Of a DNA stretch of 57,725 bases, positions 48,155 to 57,363 are shown piece by piece. Both the position numbers and the translations under genes were made by a program. Within the stretch, counting starts at the first letter, position 1. Each line of letters starts with the position of its first letter. This DNA comes from Burkholderiales bacterium (lineage in GTDB: Bacteria > Pseudomonadota > Gammaproteobacteria > Burkholderiales > Casimicrobiaceae), in assembly GCA_905339295.1 (NCBI GenBank), contig CAJPFI010000038.1, positions 1 through 57,725 of the forward strand, in the 5' to 3' direction. The notes under the pieces are model-generated. The model saw only the letters and a program-made list of their open reading frames with translations, had not been told where the DNA came from and searched no databases.

Positions 48155-48985
48155 GTGACCCGGCGCACCTACAGCCTGGAGTTCTTCCCGCCACGAACGG
48201 CGGAAGGCGTCGAGAAGCTGCGCGCGGCCCGCCGGCAGCTCGCGCAGCTCAAGCCGGCGTTCTGCTCGGTGACGTTCGGCGCCGGCGGGTCGACGCGCGA
48301 AGGCACGCTCGAGACCGTGCTCGAGATCCGCGGCGAGGGCGTCCCCGCGACGCCGCACCTGTCCTGCGTCGGCTCGACGCGCGAGAGCATCGCGGCGGTC
48401 CTCGCGCAATACCGCGCGCACGGCATCCGCCACCTGATCGCGCTGCGCGGCGACATGCCGTCGGGCACGGTCGACGCGGGCGAGTTCCGCTACGCGAACG
48501 AGCTGGTCGCGTTCGTGCGCCAGGAGACCGGCGACTGGTTCCACATCGACGTCGCCGCGTACCCGGAGATGCACCCGCAGGCGCACTCGCCGTACGAGGA
48601 CCTCGCCAACTTCCGCCGCAAGGTCGAGGCCGGCGCGAATTCGGCGATCACGCAGTACTTCTTCAATCCCGACGCCTATTTCCGCTTCGTCGACGACTGC
48701 GACGGGCTCGGCGTCCGCATCCCGATCGTGCCCGGCATCATGCCGATCGCGAGCGCGTCGAAGCTCGCGCGCTTCTCCGATGCATGCGGCGCCGAGATCC
48801 CTCGCTGGATCCGCCGCCGGCTCGAGGGCTACGGCGACGACACGGCGTCGATCCGGGCGTTCGGACTCGACGTCGTGACCGACCTGTGCGCGAAGCTCGT
48901 CGCGAGCGGCGCACCGGGGCTGCATTTCTACACGCTGAACCAGGCGTCGCTCACGACGACGATCTGGCAGCGGCTCGGGCTGTGA
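48155..48985 (+). CDS. metF: methylenetetrahydrofolate reductase MetF
   Basis: A flavin-dependent reductase making 5-methyl-THF for methionine synthesis, 276 residues with a TIM barrel. Signatures are YSLEFFPPRTAEGVEKL at the start (catalytic Glu), FCSVTFGAGGSTREGTLE near residue 35, HLSCVGSTRESI, LIALRGDMP near residue 93 and NSAITQYFFNPDAYFRFVD near residue 165. It starts with GTG at 48155. With ahcY upstream it completes the homocysteine-to-methionine supply; the SAH riboswitch may influence it if transcription reads through panE. Confidence 0.96.
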   Translation: MTRRTYSLEFFPPRTAEGVEKLRAARRQLAQLKPAFCSVTFGAGGSTREGTLETVLEIRGEGVPATPHLSCVGSTRESIAAVLAQYRAHGIRHLIALRGDMPSGTVDAGEFRYANELVAFVRQETGDWFHIDVAAYPEMHPQAHSPYEDLANFRRKVEAGANSAITQYFFNPDAYFRFVDDCDGLGVRIPIVPGIMPIASASKLARFSDACGAEIPRWIRRRLEGYGDDTASIRAFGLDVVTDLCAKLVASGAPGLHFYTLNQASLTTTIWQRLGL

Positions 48986-48990
48986 CGTCG

Positions 48991-49419
48991 ATGGCCAATT
49001 CGCGCGACTACATCGACCACCTGCGCGAGCTGATGCGCGCCGGGGGGCGCGCGGTCACCGCGCGCGCGATGTTCGGCGGCCACGGCCTGTACGTGGACGG
49101 GCTCTTCGTCGCGATCGTCGATGACGACGTGCTCTACCTGCGCGTCGACGACGCGAACCGCGCGGAGTTCGCCGCGCTCGGCCTGCCGCCGTTCGAGTTC
49201 ATGACGAAGGACGGCAAGCGTCAGGCGATGAGCTACCTGCGCGCGCCCGACGAGGCGCTGGAGGACGCGGCGGCGATGGCGCCGTGGGTGCGCTCGTCGC
49301 TCGGCGCCGCGCTCCGGGCCTCGGCGGCACGCGGCGGGCCGAAGGCCGGGCGCGCACCGGGCAAGCCGGCCGCCCCGAAAGCGCGCGGGCGGAAGTCGGC
49401 GAAGCGGCCGCGCGTCTAG
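48991..49419 (+). CDS. TfoX N-terminal domain protein
   Basis: A 142-residue protein with a TfoX-N domain in the first 110 residues (YIDHLRELMRAGGRAVTARAMFGGHGLYVDGLFVAIVDDDVLYLRVDD and FEFMTKDGKRQAMSYLRAPDE). TfoX/Sxy proteins regulate competence in some gammaproteobacteria; single-domain TfoX-N proteins elsewhere have no defined role. The last 30 residues are a basic, Lys/Arg/Pro-rich tail (PKAGRAPGKPAAPKARGRK) that may bind nucleic acid. It starts five bases after metF; an in-frame GTG overlapping the metF stop is possible. Its end overlaps the next, convergent gene by four bases. Confidence 0.85.
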   Translation: MANSRDYIDHLRELMRAGGRAVTARAMFGGHGLYVDGLFVAIVDDDVLYLRVDDANRAEFAALGLPPFEFMTKDGKRQAMSYLRAPDEALEDAAAMAPWVRSSLGAALRASAARGGPKAGRAPGKPAAPKARGRKSAKRPRV

Positions 49420-50144
49420 CCGCGACGGAACGACACGAGCTCGGTCACGCCGTGCTGGCTGCGGTGGATCGCGCGCGACAGCGGGTCGCCCTTGTCGTAG
49501 TACTGCGCGTCCCTTTCCTCGCGCACCGTGGCGCCGGCCGCGGGCGCGTACCAGAACAGGTAGTTGCACTCGGTCGCCGTGCGCCAGAATTCCTCGTCGT
49601 CGAGCTGGATCAGCACGCGCACCGCGATCGCGTCGAACGCGCCGGCCGGCGTCGCGACGGACTTCCAGCCTCCGACCCGCGCGTAGTAGTTGATCGTGCC
49701 CGCGCGGCTGGTCGATTCGTTCACGTTGCTCGCGAACGCGCTCCAGCTGTCGCCCGGGGCGAGCGGAAAGCGCCAGCGCGGCAGCGGCCGCGCGAACCGT
49801 CGCGTCTCGCTCGCGAACAGCGTGCCGATCGACATGTCGCCCGGCGAGGTCCAGCGCTCGACGCGCTCATTGTCGACGTAACGTCCCTTCTGCGTGACGC
49901 GGAGGTCGATGCCGCCGGGTCCGACGGCGACGACCTCGCGCACCTCGTTCCACGTGAGCGCCTCCCGGAAGCCGTCCTCGGAGCGGTAGGTCCAGCGATC
50001 GCCGGCCTTGAGCACCGGTGCGGGCGCGGGCGGCCCGTCGCTCGTGCCGGGCGCGCCCGCGCAGGCGGCGACGAGGGAAGCGAGCGGGGCGGCGGCAGCG
50101 GCGGCGAGCAGGCGCCGGCGTGATCGGTCGGGGGCCGCGGTCAT
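49416..50144 (-). CDS. hypothetical secreted lipoprotein
   Basis: A 242-residue protein with an N-terminus carrying a twin-arginine-like SRRRLL followed by a hydrophobic stretch and a lipobox-like LVAACAG, so it is probably exported and lipid-anchored. The mature part is beta-rich (LKAGDRWTYRSEDGFREAL, DLRVTQKGRYVDNERVERW, TNYYARVGGWKSV-like segments) with no domain I can name. The ATG at 50144 was chosen because it puts the arginines at the right place. The gene is alone on its strand between tfoX and ybaK-like genes. Confidence 0.65.
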   Translation of the reverse strand: MTAAPDRSRRRLLAAAAAAPLASLVAACAGAPGTSDGPPAPAPVLKAGDRWTYRSEDGFREALTWNEVREVVAVGPGGIDLRVTQKGRYVDNERVERWTSPGDMSIGTLFASETRRFARPLPRWRFPLAPGDSWSAFASNVNESTSRAGTINYYARVGGWKSVATPAGAFDAIAVRVLIQLDDEEFWRTATECNYLFWYAPAAGATVREERDAQYYDKGDPLSRAIHRSQHGVTELVSFRRG

Positions 50145-50208
50145 CGCGATCTTCCTTCCAGGGCGACTCGCGATCATATCCCGGCCGCGCGGCGCCGCGG
50201 CCGGGTCG

Positions 50209-50709
50209 CTACCCGGCGAGCGCGATGTCGGCGACCGTTCCGCCGCTCGCGCGCACCAGGTCGGCTGGCGCGATCGGGAAGAGCGCGTGCGGCGTTCCGC
50301 CGGCCGCGTAGACGATGTCGTAGCCGACGAGGTCGCGGTCGACGAGCACGGGCATCGACGTGGCGTGCGCGATCGGCGGAATTCCGCCGATCGCGTAGCC
50401 GGTGGCGGCGCGGACGAACGCGGCGTCGGCGCGGCCGACGGGCTCCCGCAGCAGCGCGGCGACCTTCGCCTCGTCGACGCGGTTCGCGCCGCTCGCGATG
50501 ACCAGTACGGCCCCTCCCGGCGGCCCGCCCGCGCCGCGGCGGAACACCAGCGACTTCGCGATCTGCGCGACCTCGCAGCCGAGCAGCGCGGCGGCCTCCG
50601 CCGACGTGCGCGCGGGCGACGCGTGCTCGACGACGCGGCAGGGGAGCCCCGCCGCGACGAGCGCGTCCTGCACGCGCCGCGCGGACGGCGACAGCGGCGG
50701 TTCGCTCAT
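50209..50709 (-). CDS. YbaK/aminoacyl-tRNA deacylase family protein
   Basis: A 166-residue single-domain protein of the YbaK/ProX family, which hydrolyses misacylated tRNAs in trans. The conserved features are VVEHASPARTSAEAAALLGC near residue 28, QIAKSLVFR with the key lysine near residue 50, VLVIASGANRVDEAKVAALL, and the glycine loop ATGYAIGGIPPIAH near residue 105. The tRNA specificity cannot be read from the sequence. It starts with ATG at 50709 and lies between two unrelated hypothetical genes. Confidence 0.9.
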   Translation of the reverse strand: MSEPPLSPSARRVQDALVAAGLPCRVVEHASPARTSAEAAALLGCEVAQIAKSLVFRRGAGGPPGGAVLVIASGANRVDEAKVAALLREPVGRADAAFVRAATGYAIGGIPPIAHATSMPVLVDRDLVGYDIVYAAGGTPHALFPIAPADLVRASGGTVADIALAG

Positions 50710-50762
50710 GACAGGAAGGGGCGGACGGGTGACCGGACCCGGCGGTGCGCGCCGCGCGACGA

Positions 50763-51326
50763 TCAGCGCTCGACCACCTCGAGCACGAAATCGTCGACCC
50801 AGAGCGTGCCCTCGCCCTCGAGCGTCGCGCCGGCCTCGAGGCGAGTCGTGCGCGGCGGCAGCGCGAGCTCGATCGTGACCCGCTTCCAGTCGGTCGTGCC
50901 GCGCACGCGGTCGCGCTTCATGAACTCGTGCGCGAGGATCGCCGAGTCGCGCATCGCCATCAGCACGAGCCCCGCGCCGCCGCGGCGCCCGTCGGGAACG
51001 TCTTTCGTGCGGATCCATGCCGACAGGCGCACGGTCCTGCCGGCGTACTGCGCCCCCCCGAGGACCTGCGAGATCGTGCCGTAGGGCTCGGGGCCGATGC
51101 GCTTGATGCGCAGGCTCTGCGTGCCGCTCTTCCTCTGGCCGCTGTCGAGCGCGAAGTCGTAGGACTCCTCGCCGGCGTGCTGCAACGCTGTCCAGCCCTC
51201 GGGACTCCCGTGCAGGCCCGGCCTCGCCGACTCGAAGCCGGGATTGACGAGCGGGATCGCCGTCGCGGACGCGGCCGGAGGCCAAACGGCGACGAGGAGG
51301 AATGCGGCGAGCGGCGGGATGCGCAT
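50763..51326 (-). CDS. hypothetical secreted protein with carbohydrate-binding-like fold
   Basis: A 187-residue exported protein with a signal peptide (MRIPPLAAFLLVAVWPPAASA) followed by a beta-sandwich-like domain: NPGFESARPGLHGSPEGW, SLRIKRIG, GRTVRLSAWIRTKDV, WKRVTIELALPPRTTRLEAGATLEGEGTLWVDDFVLE. This NPGFE...W...VDDF pattern is that of carbohydrate-binding modules and related jelly-roll domains (CBM4/CBM9-like). The ligand is unknown. The ATG at 51326 is chosen over an in-frame start 11 codons upstream because it begins the signal peptide. Confidence 0.65.
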   Translation of the reverse strand: MRIPPLAAFLLVAVWPPAASATAIPLVNPGFESARPGLHGSPEGWTALQHAGEESYDFALDSGQRKSGTQSLRIKRIGPEPYGTISQVLGGAQYAGRTVRLSAWIRTKDVPDGRRGGAGLVLMAMRDSAILAHEFMKRDRVRGTTDWKRVTIELALPPRTTRLEAGATLEGEGTLWVDDFVLEVVER

Positions 51327-51407
51327 GCGTCGGACCGGGCGGCGGATGACGGGGTGCAAGGATACCCTTCCGCACGCGGCGCGGACAATGCGGTGCGGCC
51401 GACGGCG

Positions 51408-53087
51408 TCAGTCGCCGTCGGTGATCGCACCGATCGAGGCGGTCGACACGAGCCGCATGTACTTCGCGAGCAGGCCCTTCGTGTAGCGCGGCGCCGGCGC
51501 CTTCCACTTCGCCCGGCGGCGCGCGATCTCGGCGTCGTCGACGTTGAGCTGGATGAGCTGCCTGTGCGCGTCGATCGTGATCGAGTCTCCTTCCTCGATC
51601 AGCGCGATCGTTCCGCCGACATAGGCTTCCGGCGCGACATGCCCGACCACCATGCCCCAGGTGCCGCCCGAGAAGCGGCCGTCGGTGAGCAGGCCCACCG
51701 ACTCGCCGAGGCCCTGGCCGATCAGCGCGGACGTGGGCGCCAGCATCTCCTGCATGCCGGGACCGCCTTTCGGACCCTCGTATCGGATGACGATCACGTC
51801 GCCCGCGCGGATCCTGCGCGCCATGATCGCGTCCATCACCTGCGGCTCCGAATCGAACACGCGCGCCGGGCCGGTGATCGACGGGTTCTTGAGGCCGGTG
51901 ATCTTGGCGACGCAGCCCTCGGGCGCGAGGTTGCCCTTCAGGATCGCGAGGTGGCCCTCCGCGTAGAGCGGCTTGGCGATCGGCCGGATGACGTCCTGGT
52001 CCGCGCGCGGCGCGTCGGGGACGCTCGCGAGCTCCTCGGCGAGCGTGCGCCCGGTGATCGTCATGCAGTCGCCGTGCACGAGTCCGGCGACGAGCAGCAT
52101 CCTGAGCACCTGCGGCACGCCGCCGGCCTGGTGGAAGTCGACGGCGACGTACCTGCCGGACGGCTTGAGGTCGCACAGCACCGGGACGCGCCTGCGGACG
52201 AGCTCGAAGTCGTCGATGGTCCACGTCACGCCGGCGGCGGAGGCGATCGCGAGGTAGTGGAGCACGGCGTTGGTCGACCCGCCGGTCGCCATCACCAGCG
52301 CGATCGCGTTCTCGATCGACTTCCGCGTGATGATGTCGCGCGGCTTCAGGTCGCGCCGGATCGCCTCGACGAGCACCTTCGCGCTCTCGGCCGACGAGTC
52401 GGCCTTCTCGGGGTCGGGCGAGGCCATCTGCGAGCTCCCCAGCAGGCTCATGCCGAGCGCCTCGAACGACGAGCTCATCGTGTTGGCGGTGTACATGCCG
52501 CCGCATGCGCCGACGGTCGGGCAGGCGTTGCGCTCGATGCCGTCGTAGTCCTCCTTCGACATCGTGCCCGCGGTGAACGCGCCCACCGCCTCGAACGGCG
52601 AGACGATCGTGAGCGTCTGCCCCTTCCAGTGCCCGGGCTTGATCGTGCCCGCGTAGACGAAGATGCCGGGCACGTTCATGCGCGCCATCGCCATGATCGC
52701 GGCCGGCATGTTCTTGTCGCAGCCGCCGACGACGAGCACGCCGTCCATGCACTGGCCGTTGACCGAGGTCTCGATCGCGTCCGCGATCACTTCGCGCGAG
52801 ACCAGCGAGTACTTCATTCCCTCGGTGCCCATGCCGATGCCGTCGGTGACGGTCGGCACGCCGAACACCTGCGGCATCGCGCCCGCGTCCTTCAGCGCGA
52901 CCATCGCGCGGTCGACGAGCGGCTGGATGCCCGCGTTGCACGGGTTCATCGTCGAGTGGCCGTTGGCCACGCCGACGATCGGCTTGTCGAAGTCGCCGTC
53001 GCCGAACCCGACGGCGCGGAGCATCGCGCGGTTGGGCGAGCGGGCGATGCCGTGGGTGATGAGGCGGGAACGTCGGTTGAGCGCCAT
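51408..53087 (-). CDS. ilvD: dihydroxy-acid dehydratase IlvD
   Basis: An iron-sulfur dehydratase of branched-chain amino acid and pantothenate synthesis, 559 residues. Signatures include [24 protein letters not shown] near the start, [16 protein letters not shown] (cluster cysteine) near residue 125, [13 protein letters not shown] near residue 195, [15 protein letters not shown] near residue 270, and [20 protein letters not shown] near residue 475. The ATG at 53087 matches the normal start ([13 protein letters not shown]). It appears to be a single-gene unit. Confidence 0.97.
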   Translation of the reverse strand: MALNRRSRLITHGIARSPNRAMLRAVGFGDGDFDKPIVGVANGHSTMNPCNAGIQPLVDRAMVALKDAGAMPQVFGVPTVTDGIGMGTEGMKYSLVSREVIADAIETSVNGQCMDGVLVVGGCDKNMPAAIMAMARMNVPGIFVYAGTIKPGHWKGQTLTIVSPFEAVGAFTAGTMSKEDYDGIERNACPTVGACGGMYTANTMSSSFEALGMSLLGSSQMASPDPEKADSSAESAKVLVEAIRRDLKPRDIITRKSIENAIALVMATGGSTNAVLHYLAIASAAGVTWTIDDFELVRRRVPVLCDLKPSGRYVAVDFHQAGGVPQVLRMLLVAGLVHGDCMTITGRTLAEELASVPDAPRADQDVIRPIAKPLYAEGHLAILKGNLAPEGCVAKITGLKNPSITGPARVFDSEPQVMDAIMARRIRAGDVIVIRYEGPKGGPGMQEMLAPTSALIGQGLGESVGLLTDGRFSGGTWGMVVGHVAPEAYVGGTIALIEEGDSITIDAHRQLIQLNVDDAEIARRRAKWKAPAPRYTKGLLAKYMRLVSTASIGAITDGD

Positions 53088-53156
53088 GGCGTCGTGTCCG
53101 TGTGGGGAAAGGGTGGGCGTTGCGCGGGCGGCGATTCTGCGCCTGCGCGGGAAGGG

Positions 53157-54152
53157 TCAGGACCGGGAATCGCGCGCGGCGCCGGCCGGCGCGGGCGCAG
53201 GCGCGACGGAAGGCGCTGCGACGACCGCGAGCGCCGCGTCCCGCGTCGCGGGTTCCGGCCGGAGGCAGCCGAGGACCGCGCCGCCCGCGACGAGCGCGAA
53301 CCCCGCGGCGTGGAATGCGTGCAGGCGTTCGTCGAGCAGCAGCGTCGCGAACACCGCGGCGAAGACCGGAACGAGATGCGTGAACAGGCCCGCCTGCACG
53401 GGGCCCACGCGATGGATTCCGTGCGCGAACAGCAGCATCGCGGCAAGCGTCGGCAGCAGCGCGAGATACACGACGCCGGCGACCGCGCCGGCGGACGGCG
53501 CCGCGATCCCGCGGGCCAGCGCCTCGACCACGACCCAGGGCGCGATCATGGCGAGCCCCAGCGTGCCGGCCGCGAACATGAATGCCGGGAACGACAGCGA
53601 CGGCGCCCGGTCGGCGAGCCTGACCGTGTAGTACGCCCAGACTCCCATTCCCGCGAGCAGCACGAGGTCGTACGGATTGACGGATAGCGATGCCAGGATG
53701 TCGAGCCGACCGCGCGCGACGATCACGACGACGCCGGCAAGCGAGATGGCCATGCCCGCGACCTCGAGCGGGCGCGGCCGCCGGTGATGCAGCAGCGCGG
53801 CGATCGCGACGATCAGCACAGGGATCGCCGAGTTGAGGAGCGACAGGTTGATCGCGGTGGACCCGACGAGCCCGACGTAGACGAGGAGCGTCTGCGGCGC
53901 GAAGCCGACGAGCGCGAACACCGCCAGCGTGCGCGTGTCCCGGACGAGAGCGTGCGCGATCGCGGCACGCTCGCGCCAGACCAACGGGACGAGTGCCGCG
54001 AGGACGACGGCCCAGCGCAGCGCCGTCAGCGCGACCGGGGAGATCGTGTCGAGCAGGCCCCGCGCGACGACGGCGCTGCTGCCCCAGAGGGCGGCGGTGA
54101 GCACGAGCGCGCCGTAGGCGGCGCCGCGCGAGCCCGGGAGGGGACGGAGCAC
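53157..54152 (-). CDS. EamA/DMT-family permease
   Basis: An inner-membrane protein with about ten transmembrane segments in two EamA halves (AAYGALVLTAALWGSSAVVARGL and later GMGVWAYYTVRL). Drug/metabolite transporter family members export small metabolites such as amino acids or purines. I chose GTG at 54152 (331 residues) because upstream in-frame codons up to a TTG at 54236 would extend into the promoter region shared with the divergent LysR gene. The last 30 residues are an Ala/Pro-rich tail. It is divergent from the LysR gene, a common regulator-transporter pair. Confidence 0.85.
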   Translation of the reverse strand: MLRPLPGSRGAAYGALVLTAALWGSSAVVARGLLDTISPVALTALRWAVVLAALVPLVWRERAAIAHALVRDTRTLAVFALVGFAPQTLLVYVGLVGSTAINLSLLNSAIPVLIVAIAALLHHRRPRPLEVAGMAISLAGVVVIVARGRLDILASLSVNPYDLVLLAGMGVWAYYTVRLADRAPSLSFPAFMFAAGTLGLAMIAPWVVVEALARGIAAPSAGAVAGVVYLALLPTLAAMLLFAHGIHRVGPVQAGLFTHLVPVFAAVFATLLLDERLHAFHAAGFALVAGGAVLGCLRPEPATRDAALAVVAAPSVAPAPAPAGAARDSRS

Positions 54153-54247
54153 GGCCGGATCGAGGGGGCGGGAGGCGAAGCCGGGAGTGTGCGCGCCGCC
54201 GGCGATACCGTCCAATACACGATCAGGACAAACCAATACCCGACAGG

Positions 54248-54253
54248 TATGAT
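54248..54253 (+). promoter_or_regulatory. candidate -10 box of the LysR gene
   Basis: TATGAT lies 30 bases upstream of the apparent LysR start codon in the divergent region. Nearby GGTAT/ATACC words (CGATACCG, CAATACCC, CAGGTATG) could be regulator half-sites. The region is short, so the two divergent promoters must overlap. Confidence 0.45.
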
Positions 54254-54282
54254 CGGCGCGTCCTCTCCCGCCCCGGCGCCCC

Positions 54283-55161
54283 CTGGAACTTCGCCATCTG
54301 CGCTATTTCGTCGCCGTGGGCGACGCGCTCAACTTCGGGCGCGCGGCGCTGGCGCTCCACATCGCGCAGCCTCCGCTGTCGCGCGCGGTCCGCGCGCTCG
54401 AGGCCGAGCTCGGCACGACGCTGTTCGACCGCGGCGCGCGCGGCGTCCGGCTGACCGGTGCGGGCGCCGCGCTGCTGCCGGAAGCGCGTCGTCTGCTGCG
54501 CGACGCCGAGGCGTTCCGGGAGGACGCGCGCCAGCACGCGGCCGGCGCCGCCGGCACGCTGTCGATCGGATTCGTGAGCACGGCCGCCTACAACGTGCTG
54601 CCGCGTATCGTGCCGGCGTTCCGGGCGCGCCGGCCGGGCGTGCGGCTGGCGTTGCGCGAGGCGACGTCGGACGTGCAGCCGGCCGCGCTCAGGTCGGGCG
54701 AGCTCGACGTCGGCTTCCTGATCCCGGGCGTGCACGATCCGGCGCTCGCCTACGCGCCGCTGCACCGCGAGCCGCTGATCGCCGCGCTGCCGGCGCGCCG
54801 GCGCTGGCCCGGCCGCGTCGCGCTGCGTGCGCTCGCGCGCGAGCCCTTCATCATGTTCCCGCGCGAGGTGGCCCCCGACCTTCACGACGCGATCGTCGCG
54901 CTGTGCCGCCGCGCCGGCTTCGTGCCGCAGATCGGGCAGGAGGCCATCCAGATGCAGACGATCGTGAGCCTGGTGGCCGGCGGGATGGGCGTGTCGCTCG
55001 TCCCGGCGTCGCTCGAGCACATGCGGCGCGACGGTGTGGTATACCGCCGGCTGGCGGAGCGCGCGCCGCAGGTCGAGATCGGGCTCGCGTGGCGAGCGTC
55101 CGACGACTCGCCGCTGACGCGCGCGTTCGTCGCGGAAGCGCGCGAGGCGGCCCCCGAGTGA
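54283..55161 (+). CDS. LysR-family transcriptional regulator with apparent CTG start
   Basis: About 292 residues: the canonical LTTR helix-turn-helix ([39 protein letters not shown]), then an effector domain from about residue 90 ([24 protein letters not shown]). The frame has no ATG in the right place. The conserved N-terminus MELRHLRYF is encoded from CTG at 54283; the first GTG, at 54316, would delete eleven residues of the first helix, and a TGA stop lies 33 bases upstream of the CTG. A sequence error in the C-run just before it is the main alternative. Divergent to the EamA gene, so probably its regulator. The stop is five bases before lgt. Confidence 0.85.
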   Translation: MELRHLRYFVAVGDALNFGRAALALHIAQPPLSRAVRALEAELGTTLFDRGARGVRLTGAGAALLPEARRLLRDAEAFREDARQHAAGAAGTLSIGFVSTAAYNVLPRIVPAFRARRPGVRLALREATSDVQPAALRSGELDVGFLIPGVHDPALAYAPLHREPLIAALPARRRWPGRVALRALAREPFIMFPREVAPDLHDAIVALCRRAGFVPQIGQEAIQMQTIVSLVAGGMGVSLVPASLEHMRRDGVVYRRLAERAPQVEIGLAWRASDDSPLTRAFVAEAREAAPE

Positions 55162-55165
55162 CGCG

Positions 55166-55984
55166 ATGACGCTCGTCCACCCACAGTTCGATCCGATCGC
55201 GTTCCAGCTCGGTCCGGTGGCCGTGCGCTGGTACGGCCTCATGTACGTGCTGGCGTTCGTGCTGTTCATCGTGCTGGGGCGCGTGCGCGCACGCGGCAGC
55301 ATGCTGACCGGATGGCGCCTGCACGACGTCGACGACATGCTCTTCTACGGCGTGTTCGGCGTGATTCTCGGCGGGCGGCTTGGCTACGTGCTGTTCTACA
55401 AGCCGCTCCACTACCTCGCGAATCCGCTCGAGATCCTCGCCGTGTGGCAGGGCGGCATGAGCTTCCACGGAGGAATGCTCGGCGTGATCCTCGCGCTCTG
55501 GCTCTACGCGGGGCGGCGCGGAAAGCGCTGGCTCGACGTCACCGACTTCGTCGCCCCCCTCGTGCCGCTGGGACTGGCCGCCGGGCGGCTGGGCAACTTC
55601 ATCAACGGCGAGCTGTGGGGCCGGCCGACGGGCTCGCCGTGGGGCATGGTGTTCCCGCAGGTCGACGCCGTCGCGCGCCACCCGTCGCAGCTCTACCAGT
55701 TCGCGCTCGAGGGCGTGCTGCTGTTCGCGGTCCTGTGGGCATACGCGAACCGGCCGCGCCCGATGGGCGCGGTGTCGGGCGCGTTCCTGCTGGGCTACGG
55801 CGTCGCGCGCTTCGTCGCCGAGTACGCGCGCGAGCCCGACGCGTTCCTCGGGCTGCTCGCGCTCGGACTCACGATGGGGCAGTGGCTGTCGCTGCCGATG
55901 ATCGCCGCGGGCGTCGCGATGATGGCTTGGGCGTACGCACGGGCGGGGAAGGCGCACCCGACGATCCTGGACCGGATGAAGTAG
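55166..55984 (+). CDS. lgt: prolipoprotein diacylglyceryl transferase Lgt
   Basis: Adds diacylglyceryl to the lipobox cysteine of prolipoproteins, the first step of lipoprotein maturation. The 272-residue membrane protein has seven predicted transmembrane segments and the Lgt signature [16 protein letters not shown] near residue 145, along with the conserved [14 protein letters not shown] (HGGM motif) near residue 100 and [12 protein letters not shown] near residue 175. With lnt at the other end of the window, the first and third lipoprotein enzymes are both here. It follows the LysR gene by four bases. Confidence 0.97.
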   Translation: MTLVHPQFDPIAFQLGPVAVRWYGLMYVLAFVLFIVLGRVRARGSMLTGWRLHDVDDMLFYGVFGVILGGRLGYVLFYKPLHYLANPLEILAVWQGGMSFHGGMLGVILALWLYAGRRGKRWLDVTDFVAPLVPLGLAAGRLGNFINGELWGRPTGSPWGMVFPQVDAVARHPSQLYQFALEGVLLFAVLWAYANRPRPMGAVSGAFLLGYGVARFVAEYAREPDAFLGLLALGLTMGQWLSLPMIAAGVAMMAWAYARAGKAHPTILDRMK

Positions 55985-56079
55985 CGATGAGCCGTCGGGC
56001 GCTCGCCGAACCGGACGCCCGAGGCGCCGGTCGGCTCGCGAACGGTGGCCGCCGGCCGCCGGCCGCGTGCACCGGGGCG

Positions 56080-56472
56080 CTACTCCACCCGGCGCCAGTC
56101 CGCGTCGATCGCGCCGCCGCCCGCACGCAGCGCGGACGCGGAACCGAAGCCGCGTCCAACGTTGATCGGCAACATCAGCAGTCCCAGCCCGAGGAGGTCC
56201 GACACGACGCCGGGCAGCAGGAACAGGAGGCCGGCGATGACCTTGCGGCCGCTGTCGAGCATTCCGCGCAGCATCGACGCCTCGCCGTGCATCGCCGCGA
56301 CGGTGCGCGCGCGGAACGCGAGACGCTCGCTGAACAGCAGCACGACGCCGGCGACGAGCCCGCCCGCGAGCCACGCCCAGATCGACACGTCGGTGTAGCG
56401 CGCCAGGCGCGCGGTCGCGGCGAGGTCGACCACCGGGAAACTCAGTACAATCGCAATGGCGACGAAGCGCAT
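56080..56472 (-). CDS. fxsA: FxsA family membrane protein
   Basis: A 130-residue inner-membrane protein with a short N-terminal hydrophobic segment, a second at about residues 30-50 (WLAGGLVAGVVLLFSERLAF) and a third at about 85-105 (GLLFLLPGVVSDLLGLGLLMLP), the FxsA pattern. E. coli FxsA suppresses phage T7 exclusion by F. Its biochemical role is unknown. AAGGA lies ahead of the ATG. It is divergent to cutA; their start codons are nine bases apart, so the translation signals overlap. Confidence 0.9.
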   Translation of the reverse strand: MRFVAIAIVLSFPVVDLAATARLARYTDVSIWAWLAGGLVAGVVLLFSERLAFRARTVAAMHGEASMLRGMLDSGRKVIAGLLFLLPGVVSDLLGLGLLMLPINVGRGFGSASALRAGGGAIDADWRRVE

Positions 56473-56481
56473 GGGATATCC

Positions 56482-56808
56482 TTGGCGGCCGCGGCGATCC
56501 TGGTGCTGACGAGCCTGCCCGACGAGGACAGCGCGAGGCGCATGGCCCGCGAACTCGTCGAGGCAAGGCTCGCCGCCTGCGTGCAGGTCGGCGCGCCCGT
56601 CGAGTCACTTTATCACTGGCAGGGACGACTCGAAACCGCCCGCGAAGTGACGCTGGCGATCAAGACGCGGGCCGACGCCTGGCCGGCGCTCGAGCGCGCG
56701 ATCCGCGAGCGCCATCCCTACGAACTTCCCGAGATCGTCGCTGTCACCATCAACGATGCATCGCCCGCCTACCTCGACTGGATCGCCGAGCAGACGCGCC
56801 CCGGCTGA
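56482..56808 (+). CDS. cutA: divalent-cation tolerance protein CutA
   Basis: A 108-residue trimeric ferredoxin-like-fold protein of the CutA1 family: ILVLTSLPDEDSARRMARELVEARLAACVQV at the N-terminus, YHWQGRLETAREVTLAIKT in the middle and HPYELPEIVAVTINDASPAYLDWI at the end. The role in copper tolerance is debated. No ATG is in frame at the right place; TTG at 56482 gives the expected N-terminus, and a GTG a few codons later is another option. It precedes the DsbD-like gene, which overlaps it by 53 bases. Confidence 0.9.
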   Translation: MAAAAILVLTSLPDEDSARRMARELVEARLAACVQVGAPVESLYHWQGRLETAREVTLAIKTRADAWPALERAIRERHPYELPEIVAVTINDASPAYLDWIAEQTRPG

Positions 56809-57322
56809 GGCGATCCGGCGGGCGGGGCGCGCGGCCGGTCTTGCCGCGGGGTTCGCCGCCCTGCTGGCCGCTCTCGCTCCCCTCGCCTCCGCGGCGGGTC
56901 CGTCACTGCTGCCGGCCGACCGGGCGTTCCGCCTGTCGGCGCGGGCGCTCGACGCGCAGACGCTCGAGATCCGGTTCAACGTCGCCGACGGGTACTACCT
57001 GTACCGCGACAAGCTCAGGTTCCGCGTCGAGCCCGACAGCGCCGGGTCGGGCACCCCGACGCTGCCGCCGGGCAAGGTGATCGAGGACGAGTTCTTCGGC
57101 CGGGTGGCAACCTACCGCGGGCTGGTCGTGATCCGGTTGCCGCTGGCAGCGGGCGCGCCCGGGCAGAGCGTCACGCTGGTCGCCGACTCGCAGGGCTGCG
57201 CGGATGCCGGCGTCTGTTACCCGCCGCAACTCCAGCGGCTCACGCTGCCGCTTCCCGCCGCTGGCGCCGGGCCCACGGTGCCGGTCGAGGCCGGGCCGCC
57301 CGCGAAGCCGTACTTCAACTGA
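56756..57322 (+). CDS. DsbD N-terminal alpha-domain-only protein
   Basis: A 188-residue exported protein with a long, Arg-containing N-terminal signal region (hydrophobic core AGLAAGFAALLAALAPLASA) and one immunoglobulin-like DsbD-alpha (DsbC-type, cDsbD) domain: FRLSARALDAQTLEIRFNVADGYYLYRDKL and the redox pair in GCADAGVCYPP. In full-length DsbD this is followed by a membrane beta domain and a thioredoxin gamma domain; here the frame stops at AKPYFN. The next gene encodes a TlpA-like thioredoxin. ATG 56756 is the only plausible start, overlapping cutA by 53 bases. A truncated dsbD or an independent redox carrier are both possible. Confidence 0.8.
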   Translation: MHRPPTSTGSPSRRAPAEAIRRAGRAAGLAAGFAALLAALAPLASAAGPSLLPADRAFRLSARALDAQTLEIRFNVADGYYLYRDKLRFRVEPDSAGSGTPTLPPGKVIEDEFFGRVATYRGLVVIRLPLAAGAPGQSVTLVADSQGCADAGVCYPPQLQRLTLPLPAAGAGPTVPVEAGPPAKPYFN

Positions 57323-57330
57323 TTCTGATA

Positions 57331-57352
57331 GTGGGCGCCCACTTGCGCCCAC
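57331..57352. terminator. hairpin between the DsbD-alpha gene and tlpA
   Basis: GTGGGCG (57331-57337) and CGCCCAC (57346-57352) form a seven-pair stem with an eight-base loop. The sequence GTGGGCGCCCAC at 57331-57342 is also a perfect 12-base palindrome, so alternative folds exist. No T-run follows. It may be a stability or attenuation element rather than a full terminator. Confidence 0.4.
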
Positions 57353-57363
57353 AGTTCCGTTCG

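Noticed and set aside
54249-54282. ATG at 54249 as the LysR start
   Set aside because: It is out of frame with the LysR coding sequence, and the correct frame has a TGA at 54250-54252.
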